Shown: one piece after another, positions 54,278-64,000 of the stretch
How positions within the stretch are numbered: position 1 is the first letter of the stretch
Layout of the letters: each line of letters begins with the position of its first letter
Assembly: GCF_032854445.1 (NCBI RefSeq)
Contig: NC_088300.1
Location: 13,359,191-13,423,190, forward strand
Reading direction: 5' to 3'
Origin: Liolophura sinensis
Taxonomy: Eukaryota; Mollusca; Polyplacophora; Chitonida; Chitonidae
Length of the DNA: 64,000 bases
Program-made: the position numbers and the translations under genes
Notes under the pieces: generated by a model
The model's input: the letters and a program-made list of their open reading frames with translations, nothing else
What the model was told of the DNA's origin: nothing
Database searches by the model: none

Positions 54278-56548
54278 TATAGGGCCTACCAATCTACACA
54301 GCAACGTGTGGTCAAGTATGATTATGATATAGGCACACGCCAGAGGCGTCGTATTTGATGCAAGTATACATCACAAATGAGTCGGGCTTTGCTTGAAAAT
54401 ATTACAAGAGGCATTAATTAGCACTGTGGTAATTTTATTCGCATTGCAGCGGCGGCGGCCATTTGTAATTATTAAACACATGGCACATTGCCCCCATTTA
54501 ATGAGGCGACAGTACATAGTACATCAATAATTTCTTCTATAACCTTTTATCAGCAACATATAAAATTCTTCATAATATGCCTGTCAGTTTCAGCTACCAG
54601 GCAGGATAATTCACTTCGCCAGAGTGAAGATACATTTGTATTCTAGTATCATGTCCTCAGATTTAACTGTGGTACCCAGACTGTACTACACACACAATTG
54701 CTAAGGCATTTAACACGTATTTAAACTATAAGTAGCATGAAACTGGGGAAGGCGGGAGTTTAATGCCATAAATAGCTGCGCAAATTTGTACACTTCTGTG
54801 AGCCTCTCTAACAAAATGTTCTGACAGTCGTAAATCTCTGCCCTCAGGATTTATTATGGCCACAAAGATATATTTATTATGACACAGAAGCTGACCTACT
54901 ATGCCTCTGCTAAGATCATTCTTTACACTGCTATTCACTGGGAGACTAAGACCACCCCAAATATAACTTTCATCACAATTGTTTAAAGAGTTCATCATCT
55001 TCAAATGAGGATTAAATAAATAGCTGACATCATCAATCCCAAATTTAAAGACAGATCTTTATAAACCCATATTTGACTAAATGTACATGTAACTCAGCCT
55101 AAACCCATCCCCTGAAAGCACTCAATGGCATTATGTTTTTAAACAGTTGAGCTCTCTATCACTCTATTCAGAATTTAGAGAAGCAGATTTACATATCTGA
55201 AAGACTTAATAACTTTCAAATAGTTTATGCATATAAAAAAACATGTGATCAATAGAGGTCTTTAAAATAACACTGAACTACGAGAAGCTTTAATTTGGTA
55301 TGCACTAGGAGTACACTTTACCTTCTCGTTCAAAACCTGTAGTTTTACTTTGATGGTGCCCAAGAAAACCAGGCCTACATAAAGCATCAGGAAAAACATA
55401 ATATTTGAGGGATAAAAACAGTCTGCATAGCATAGGGACTTCTTTCTCAAAATGAAATAAAACACAAACAAATCTATCACAGCTCCTGGTATGTTGAAGC
55501 TTATTAAAACTACATGTATAAACTTGGAGAAAGGTACAGATACGTTGTACACATACATTCAACAAAATACTGATGTAAGCCGTGTAATGTTTAAGATTCT
55601 TGAACATGTGACAGGATAAAATCATGTAAAATCTCAAACTTGTGAAGAAAAATAAAAACAAACGTGAACAAAACTGAGGACACAGAAAACATATAATCAT
55701 AAATGGCAAGACAGGAGAAATGTTCTTAAGTTTAGACTATGCTTCAGTAGTACATCACATGGATAATACAGGTCATATTGACCTATAGCTACTGTCAAGA
55801 CTATAAACATGTTGGCCGACACTGTTTGAAAGTCATTGCACTTGTGCCACAGTAATACAGTCAATGGTGAAGGAAACTGGTGTGAAAAATAATGGAAATG
55901 GTCAGTGGTCAGTGAAAGTCAGGTCTGTCCAGGACTAGAGCTGAATTTTCATAATACTGGTGTGCTTTGTAAGTAGAAGGGATGTGCTTATACACAGGCT
56001 GATTGGACGTGTCTGGCATACTAACTTCACCATAATATCATGTCAGTACAGAATAGATAATGATATGCCGAGTAAATGTGAAAGCCAGTCAGCATGTACA
56101 AGTACAATATAGGTAATCCTATAAATTATAATATCAATTAGACTTGAGGCTTACATTGTCAATATGGATCTGCCTTATATGTTAAGTCATATAATATTAT
56201 ACCCAACTTGTGATGAAAATGGGGTTAATTTATTTTTTTTTTTTGGTAAAATTCAGCACACAGTTTCTAAAATGGCACAAAATAACAGGACTGATAAAAA
56301 CTGTTAAAAACCCTCACTGATGCTAAAAAATGGTTTAATCTGCCTGATGATTTTATTTAAAGCTGGTGTTATCATGACACACATCACTGTTGGGAGTTTG
56401 GCATACCCAACTCTTAATAACCTTTTTCTATTATTCAATGGCGCGACCTTAGTTACTTTCACTGTATTCTTGGAAAGGTACAACTAATGATTGGAGTTAC
56501 ATTGTATTAGATGTAGGCCTATTTGTGGATTTCCGTCACAGTCAATGA

Positions 56549-56690
56549 TTAGCTGAACACTCACACATTTCTGTCAGGTAAAACAGTCACAATTCTGTGA
56601 GGTGTTAGCTGAAAAGTGACCCAATTCAGCAAGGAATTAGCTGAACACTGACCCAATTCTATCAGGTATTAGCTGAAAAATGTCACAAAA
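56549..56690. repeat. 32-bp degenerate tandem repeat, about 4 copies
   Basis: Units begin ttagctgaacactgaccca. The motif recurs at 56549, 56605, 56637 and 56669. Confidence 0.75.
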
Positions 56691-57227
56691 ATGAACCACT
56701 TCGGTCACCTGGGTGAATGATTATGACATCAGCTGTCAGGAGAAAACTGTATTAAATACTACGTAAGTAAAAGATAAGTACACCTCTATCTTCAATAACA
56801 TGTTAGGTTAATTTAAATGAATAATACAAGAAGTAAAAAGGTAAACAGTTAATACAGGTAAGAATGAAAATGGAAAAAAATGTTGAGACATGTGAGACCT
56901 GAAGAGGTTCACCAATGCATGGAACTTATACAAGGGATTATGCAGGGTTCAAAAGTGATCAAAAAACCTGATACAAAGTGAGAGTTAATTGTTGGCCATA
57001 GATGGAGATGATACCACTAACTGAGAAGCAACCTCAGAACTGGTCTAGAATTATGTATAGACAGCACTATACATCCTACTGAGACTCACGAGTAGAAAAA
57101 GCAAGAGCAGTTCATATTATATAATAATTCTCACATTATCAAGAATATTGAAGCTGTATAAATGCAAATTCAGTTTTAACTAAAAAAAATTCATTTATAC
57201 CAGAGAACCATCTTCTCACAATATACG

Positions 57228-57470
57228 TTTGCTCCATATTTGTGTTCTATATGTTCTGTATATGCATTTGCTCTGTATTTCTAATCCTCTGTATGCATTT
57301 GCTCTGTATTTCCAATGTTCTATATGCATTTGCACTGCATTTCTAATCTTCTAAATGCATTTGCTCTGTATTTCCAATGTTCTATATGCATCTGCACTGC
57401 ATTTCTAATCTTCTAAATGCATTTGCTCCGTATTTCCAATGTTCTATATGCATTTGCTCTGTATTACTAA
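57228..57470. repeat. About 31-bp tandem repeat, 7-8 copies
   Basis: Units read ctgtatttccaatgttctat then atgcatttgct, with alternating variants (ccaatgttctata and ctaatcttctaaa) that suggest a two-unit pattern. Confidence 0.88.
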
Positions 57471-60400
57471 TGCGTGGGATCCCATGTACATGTAATATGC
57501 TGTTTACATTACAATGAAGAAGTATCATGAAATTGATGTACTCACACTGTCTCAAGAGATACAATGTAGTAGCAATAATATCAATTATGAATACCCTAAG
57601 CCACCTGGAAACTACAGATGTACATGTATTTTGCAGTTTAATGCAATCACAATATTATCAAGATTGTGTTCAGACTAAAAATATCATACACAGAGCCTTT
57701 CTCATCAACGCTGTAAGTCTACAAGTACAAAAACAAGGAATCGGTACAAAACACTTTAGCGTCATAATAATCACAGCCAGTCCCAGAATCTAGGGACACG
57801 AGCTTCTACTGCATAGGTCAAAGCTGAGTTTGCAAGGCCCCAAAACAATGAGATGTCCTTCAGCTAGTATCTATCACATTCTCACCAATACATGCGCATT
57901 AAGACAGAGCAAAGGACAACATTCAAACATGACCATACCTCATACACCACACACAGTTGAATACAAATTTCACTAATATTCCTTCGCTGCAAAATAGTTC
58001 TTCTTAATACAGCTCTGATCAATGGTTCGCGTTTCATAAATACTCCAAAATCAATTCAAGATGCGCCTTGTAACTAGCGTTGAAGATTGCCGTAAATTCC
58101 ATGGAATTCCTTTTTCTTAAAATTGTGTTGATGTGGACAGAATTGCTACAGTAATCTTTACGACAATGTGTATTGTACAAAAGTACACAAAACATATTAA
58201 TGCTGTGAATTTATTTTGAAAACGGTGGGCACAAATGTCACAATTTCACAAAAAAAAAACAAAAGCCCAAAAAAAAATTATGGCAAAAACAACTGCAAAA
58301 GAATACCAATGTTAAAAGACTCACTTATATATACTATTTTCATGGATGTCTAAATACTCGTTTTTCCTGAGAAAAAAAAAAAGCAGTCTTTGGCGGGAAA
58401 TTAAAGGTCACCCTGATTAGGCCAACCTGTAAGGTATTGTTTCCAATTAAGGGTAGAAGGGGCACAAAATGCTGAGTGGTACAAAAGAGAACATGATCAA
58501 CATGTCTGTGCTGGACAGGTTTTCTTCGATTAACTGGCCTGGGTTCTTAACATCCTCTGATGCAATGAAACAGGGTAACATAAAATGAATGGAAAAAAAC
58601 ATAAAATGAAGTTATTATCTAGACAGAAAAAATGATCCATTAAACTGAAGTCATGGTCTAATTGCCATGTAACATATATTAAAATGAAGTTACAGATTAC
58701 AGGCCAATAAAATATTTAAATGAAGATATTGGTTGAAGACACGATGACATAATAAATTCAAATGTTGTCATGGTCTTATAATGTTTTAAGCTGTTAAAAC
58801 ATGCTATTCTACAAACATTATTGTTATCATTCATCTATTTAAATCATAAAATTTGTTTTTCACTGCAGACAAAACAAATTTCATACATGCATATATAGAT
58901 TAGGCCAGCAGGTTGTTTTACACAAGTGACTTGGAGCCTTATATGCACATATTAAACACTGCTTCACCTAATTCGTAAGTTTTCTTGCAGTATGTATGTC
59001 TAGAGAACCAAATGGGAGTTCTCCGATTTACAAGGTTTCAATCCGGCTGTTAGGTTGTTGCCAGCAGTGGATGAAGGATTGCAGGCTTTGTCAAACGCAT
59101 CCATACATTAATCATAAACAGGGCTTAGTTTTTAGTTAGCTGTATAAACATTGTAGCTATAATCAGCAATTTGAACTGCTTGAACTTGCAACATGTATAG
59201 GGTCCAAAGCACATCATACATATTAAATTTATTGGGGATAACACCATGCTCATACATACAGTACACTACTGACTAGAATACACCTGTCCACCCAGATCTT
59301 TTCTTACCTACTTTATATACATGCTATTACACATAAAATGAAGTCAGCAACTTTAATTCAACTCAACCATATATACACATATCTTAAATATTTTGAAAGA
59401 TCCATTAAATGTACATCTAAGAAGTTTTCCAGGTTATTGAACAGATATCCATACAGGAATTTAATAGAAAAATAAATCTGCTTTTTTAATGTGAAAATGT
59501 GAAACAAAAAAAACGATGACGATATACACAAAATATTCAGGGACAATCAACACGATAAAATGAAACAAGGTGATTTGATTAAAACTTGTGTAATGTATGA
59601 ACACACCAAATACACTGTCGTCATCATAAAACTTCAAAGTATAATAAACTGAGTTTTGTCAGGAAGTGAGATCTTATTCTTGCCAAATCTAGTTGGGACT
59701 ACATGTATAAAATAAGCAGAAGCTCTGTAAAGTAAACCATTCTCCAATTCATATTTTCAGAAGACATTTTACATTGTATAACATTCGAATACATGTCTGT
59801 CATATTCGCTGATGAATTTTGGCCCTTGTACATGTGCATTCGTTAAGCACCCAAAAGTAAACTTTATGAACTTTAAGCATAACATAGGTGTAAATGGTAA
59901 TCTGATGTATAAAAAACTAATAACTGGACAGTGGAAAAATGCATCACACTAAATCCTCAACAAATTCAACATAGTATATCAGATGAAAATTAAAGGCATA
60001 TTTCATGACATTCTGATGATTAAAATCCTTTGGTCAAGTTGAGGTTCTATGAGTCTTCACAGAAATCATAAAATACCATGTCCACTAACTGAACAGTCCT
60101 TTAATATGCACTATGCAGTTGGTCACATAATTTGTTGAGAATTTAGGGTAGCTCTACAAGCACATGTATTCAATACAGCTCACCAGGTGTCCTCCCCCCT
60201 GCACCCCGTGATCTGACAGCATGTAGCACTAGACTGTAGGGCCTTTATAGCCTTGTGTCACCTCTTCATCGAACGCAAAATCATGGATGGTAAATCACTA
60301 GAGCTGTTCTGGCAAGATTGTATCCATTTTGACAGACTGCATACTCTGGATTACAGTTGAATTATTGAACACTTGTAAGTCTATTAATATACAAAATGTC

Positions 60401-60742
60401 TCCAATAGAATGCATGTAGATATGCATACAATGTACTATCTACACAGGGAACCTGTGCACACATGCATACTTATACAATGTACTTGCACACTCATCATTC
60501 CATTTGCACACCTTTAAATATGTTACTTGCACTCTTTCACATCACATTCACACAAACAGCTGAAATTCAATAAATCCAGGTACATGTACAATGTACTGTG
60601 TGTGAAATAATATACATGTAGACTAAGATCAAGTTGTAATACTACCGAATGCTGACCTCAAACAATAGAAATCTGGACAGATACTAAATACAAAGTATGT
60701 TGTTGTTCCTGGTGTGTGTATAGCCTCCAATCAAAGTGGAAG

Positions 60743-60909
60743 TTAGTACTGTGCTCTAGCTGCAAACAGAAAGTAAACTCGACTGTTGTCATGTGGACCA
60801 ATGGAGGGAGGTGATCGGCTTGAGCTTTGTTTCTGCCACAGGCTGACTAATCGGGTGAAGGCTGAGCTGCTTTTACTAAAGCCACTTGGGTTTGGGAAGG
60901 CGACTGGAC
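60743..60909 (-). CDS. Candidate terminal exon of an unidentified minus-strand gene
   Basis: A good acceptor (cttttcttcag on the minus strand) precedes 60909. In one phase (two bases of a split codon first) the frame is open for 54 codons, including SGFSKSSSAFTRLVSLW and ends AARAQY at TAA 60745-60743. In the phase left by exon 63896-64000, joining directly, it instead reads SSRLPKPKWL and stops. I cannot choose between these from sequence. The product is serine-rich and not recognised. Confidence 0.4.
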
Positions 60910-61256
60910 CTGAAGAAAAGTATGAGAGTATTTAGCACAAAGGAATTTAAAATCCATCAATGTATGCCCTAACTTTAAAAAAATGTTAAAAGATTCAGGC
61001 AGAACAAATTAGAATCATCTCGCCCTACACACCTGCTCTTATTGAGCAACATGAATTTGTTCATCATTTGATCTTATACCATGTACATTGTTCAGAGAAA
61101 GCCTCATTGAAGAAGTAGATGTGCGCAGACAAATACATCAATGGCAGACCCCAAAAATAGCTTTAAGCAAGCATGTCAATAAATATCTACATAAATGAAT
61201 GCCGATGTAGCTGCATGTAAGAAAAGTTTTGGAACCAAAACGCAGCACCCCTAGCA

Positions 61257-61280
61257 TACATACATATATATATATATATA
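61257..61280. repeat. Short (TA)n tract
   Basis: A TACATACA start followed by about 18 bp of TA dinucleotides. Confidence 0.85.
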
Positions 61281-62077
61281 CCAAAACATTTGATCTTAAA
61301 ATGTATACTGGAGTATGCATACTACTGTAACTACTAAAAATCTAATATAGGACATGTACATTTAATAAAATCTAAATCAGAACTATACATGTATATGTGT
61401 AGATGGAGAAAAATGTGGTCAAAACTCAGTGTCATACAGGGGAGATTACTGAGAGGACATTGACCTGAGTTTCAGTAATGTTTATCTCCCCTTCTAATGC
61501 AAGGCATGGCATCACTGAAAGCTACTTGTGCATGATAAACTGGACAGAAAGGCATATGTAAATGTAAGTTGAATCCGGCAATAATAGTCGATCGATTTCA
61601 GGGCTGCAAAGTATACATTTATCAGTGATGACAGAATATTGACTTCATAGGTTTAACTGAAACAATATGCCCAAGTGCAAAGGGTTAATGCATCAAAACC
61701 TTTTCTGTACCTAAAATTCCAATTCCAGGTAAAAGTTCTTGATTTCCCTAACCACTTCATCAAAATAGCAGATGGAATAGAAAAATACATGGCAAAAACT
61801 ACTGAAACACTGATACATGTGCAATAAGCTTATAAAATAACAATGCAAAGTTCATGCAGAAATTCATCTATAAGCTACTGAAAAGTATATAAAAAAAGCT
61901 CAAAGAAAACCCTTGGGAGTTTTAAACTATTTGGTGCTGTCACATGACTGATGTCGACTCATTGAATAATCTACTTTCCACACTGAACATCTGAGAAGCA
62001 GGTCAACGACAGACACAGGCACCACCCAATACCTTACAACTCCCAAAGAATGTTTCTAAAAGAATGCCATTATTTAC

Positions 62078-62269
62078 CTTTCCCCGAGTAGGCAGCGAAG
62101 GTGCACAGTACAAGAAGGAGAGTAGGAGAGTGCCACCAAGAGGGAAAACAGAAACAAAACAGTATCACAGCACTGAATAAAAGGCAGGACAAGCTGGCCT
62201 CACTGAGCTCTAGGGGATGAAGGGTCACGGGGGCTGGAAGTACCAGAGGCCACTTTATAGCGGCGACGC
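62078..62269 (-). CDS. Candidate internal or terminal exon of the same minus-strand gene
   Basis: Acceptor ttgtcatttcag precedes 62269 and donor g/gtaaat follows 62078, giving 192 bp (divisible by 3, so it can be a cassette). Joined in phase to exon 63896-64000 it encodes RRYKVASGTSSPRDPSSPRA, one further residue, then TGA at 62202-62200, an alternative C-terminus. The other long frame here (107 residues, hydrophobic) is not in phase with the upstream exon. Function unknown. Confidence 0.4.
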
Positions 62270-63315
62270 CTGAAATGACAAGAAGCCTCTGTGTTAAAAC
62301 TCTGGCCAAAACTGGCAGCGTCTGGTTTGCTTTACATGTAGAGGTAATGCGTAGGCCATTTCCTGGCCCAGAACCAAATAACTGAATTAACATCCGCAGT
62401 TAAAAAAAAAAAAAAAAATAGATAAGAGCAAATGTACATTTTAATAGTGATTACATGTACATGCATTAATAGTATGCCTGGAATTAAGTGGTGCACCTTG
62501 GCTTGGACAAACTACACTTCTGAAATTTGGATATTGGGTACTGATGGGTACATCTACTAGGAATTAGGGATAAAATTTTATAACATAGGCTAGTGCTGAG
62601 AAAATGCACAGAATTAAACAAGATACTGTGAGTGTCTCATCATTAAGAAGGCCAATGGAGCAAATGAAAACAGAACGTGCATATCAATGTTAAGTATACA
62701 TGTTCATGTACACTCTAGAATTCAAGGGTTCTCAGAAGTTTCCAGAATTATGGAACAGGTAAAATGTATGAATTTTTGCCTTTTGTAGTCCCTGCTTGGT
62801 ATTAATCCACAATTCGGATTATTTCTACACTAGTACATATGAACACATATGTACATAAGCCACCATTATGAGCACAGCAGTAAAAGTGCAAATATTTCCA
62901 TAACAACATCATGCAGCACGACAAAGCCAATAAAACATTACCAACAAAATGGAAACTAAAAAGGGCTACATGTATACCAAAGATAAATAAAATGTAGAAA
63001 GCTGGGCAAAGAAAAACAACAAATGTCTAACAACACAAAATCCTTGTATTTCATTTATGGCTGCCAAAGTAAAATCTTAATATATATGCACATAAAGCAT
63101 ATCTTTTGCCATGATCCTTACAGTGCATGCATCAATCTAAACATCTGCTTTGTATCACTGCCACAAACAGCAAAATTTGCACAGAAACCTTGAACATTGC
63201 TGCGGTTACTGAGGTCACGTTGTTGAGGCAGGAAGTGATGTCAGAAAACAAAAAAGCTCTGACCCAACCTTTGTTTCCAATAATACTGTACTTTATACAC
63301 ATGCGTTCTCTTCAT

Positions 63316-63561
63316 TTAACGGGTGTGCAAAGGATGAGACAAAGTCAAAAAAAGTCTACGGGTGTCGCACAGGTTCCTAAGGTCAAGTTTGTCTAGTGGT
63401 GGCAGTGGTGTGGAGAGAGTGGCACATGCACTGTCAGGAGTATGCTCTCTTCCACCCACGTCTATTACACCTGTACATACCAGTCCACTAACATCTACAC
63501 AGTCTCCGAGAAGCCTTTGAAAGTCTACCTTGGTGTGGCAGATTAGGAAACGATTACATAC
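63316..63561 (-). CDS. Candidate coding fragment, unidentified
   Basis: An 81-codon minus-strand frame, with higher GC than its surroundings, contains VDFQRLLGDCVDVSGL, GVIDVGGREHTPDS and PPLDKLDLRNLCDTRRL. A related peptide (LDKLDLWSLRDARRLGLTL) is encoded on the minus strand at about 29890-29955, and half of the codon differences are synonymous. It could be an exon of the minus-strand gene or a repeat-derived coding remnant. The plus strand also has a frame (63127-63396) across part of it. Confidence 0.3.
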   Translation of the reverse strand, partial: VCNRFLICHTKVDFQRLLGDCVDVSGLVCTGVIDVGGREHTPDSACATLSTPLPPLDKLDLRNLCDTRRLFLTLSHPLHTR

Positions 63562-63818
63562 TTAAATTTGGGTAAATTTCAATGAAATGGATTATAATAT
63601 GTAAAAACAAATTTAAAAAGTTGAACAGAATGTGAAAAGATAATCTATAAACATGAATTAATAGCATGGGATGGGGTGGGGATGGGGTGTGGACTGATAG
63701 AAGAGGCAGCTTAAAACATGCATACAGATAACTGTACATGAACATGAGAGAGTGAACTAAAGGCTTTTAATACTTGTAAATGTTTCCCTTACTTTCAACC
63801 TCTCATAATACATGTAAT

Positions 63819-63820
<2 letters not shown>

Positions 63821-63869
<49 letters not shown>
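63821..63869. repeat. (AT)n microsatellite
   Basis: About 49 bp of pure AT, starting 26 bp downstream (minus sense) of the donor of the 63896-64000 exon. Confidence 0.97.
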
Positions 63870-63872
<3 letters not shown>

Positions 63873-63895
63873 CACACACAGTGCATCAGACTTAC

Positions 63896-64000
63896 CTGGC
63901 AGACACAGTGGCATTTTTGGGGGCCTGTCCTGGGGGTGGTTTTGGTATCCTACCCAGGTCACTGTCAGGGTGAACAGGTGTGCTTCTGCCAGACATATCC
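63896..64000 (-). CDS. Exon of an unidentified minus-strand gene (cut by window end)
   Basis: Read on the minus strand from 64000, an open frame encodes DMSGRSTPVHPDSDLGRIP then KPPPGQAPKNATVSA and leaves two bases (AG) at a consensus donor (cag/gtaagt, GT at 63895-63894). The high GC against AT-rich flanks and the clean donor support a real exon. Proline- and serine-rich text suggests a disordered region near a C-terminus. No family was recognised. Downstream candidates at 62078-62269 and 60743-60909 would provide different ends. Confidence 0.6.

Larger units (their letters stand above)
54278..60742. other. AT-rich sequence; probably 3' UTR, intron or flank of the minus-strand gene
   Basis: No protein domain is visible on either strand. 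Minus-strand AATAAA hexamers (TTTATT on plus) occur at 59228-59233 and 58210-58215 and could end the transcript whose last candidate exon is 60743-60909. Two short tandem arrays (56549, 57228) lie inside. Confidence 0.4.

Noticed and set aside
62070-62393. 107-residue hydrophobic minus-strand frame as a membrane protein
   Set aside because: It starts upstream of a good splice acceptor and is out of phase with the upstream exon; the shorter frame in phase looks more plausible.

Overview
The window is eukaryotic, AT-rich, intron-rich and full of repeats. GT-AG introns, a multi-exon C2-domain gene, tRNA-derived SINEs with target-site duplications, a Tc1/mariner element, Ty3/Gypsy debris and many micro- and minisatellites all point to an animal. 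Two SINE families have 3' ends like those I know from mollusc genomes (one like 'acgacgttaaac...cactcactcac', one like 'gagtacggcgtaaaacacc' followed by AAAT repeats). A mollusc or another lophotrochozoan is the best guess. This is inference; no search was run.

Layout. 1-20 kb: the 3' part of a plus-strand synaptotagmin-family gene. Five in-phase coding exons (2627-2746, 3173-3379, 7914-8028, 16108-16313, 18826-18948) encode most of a C2A and a complete C2B domain, ending at TGA 18946-18948. Its introns hold a TTGA microsatellite, two SINEs, a near-perfect 57-bp-arm palindrome, a short tandem repeat and a MITE-like element. 20.9-26.4 kb: three minisatellites (39-, 26- and 30-bp units) with no recognisable gene between them. 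27.3-48.8 kb: a degenerate family of repeated kilobase-sized segments in at least one inverted and four direct copies. They are broken up by a reverse-transcriptase fragment, a Ty3/Gypsy pol remnant, a nearly intact Tc1 element (43081-44578, TA-flanked), SINEs and microsatellites. 49-54 kb: two SINEs in inverted orientation, a 30-bp satellite with a 150-bp higher-order unit, and SINE fragments. 54-64 kb: AT-rich, ACATGTA-rich sequence that probably contains the 3' end of a minus-strand gene. A coding-like exon with a perfect donor lies at 63896-64000, and two candidate downstream exons give alternative C-termini.

The only confidently recognised host gene is the synaptotagmin-like one. Both its C2 domains lack most of the canonical calcium-binding aspartates, so it probably works without calcium. 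Other long open frames are products of tandem repeats, remnants of mobile elements, or chance. I found no CRISPR, operon, riboswitch or canonical functional tRNA, and none is expected here.
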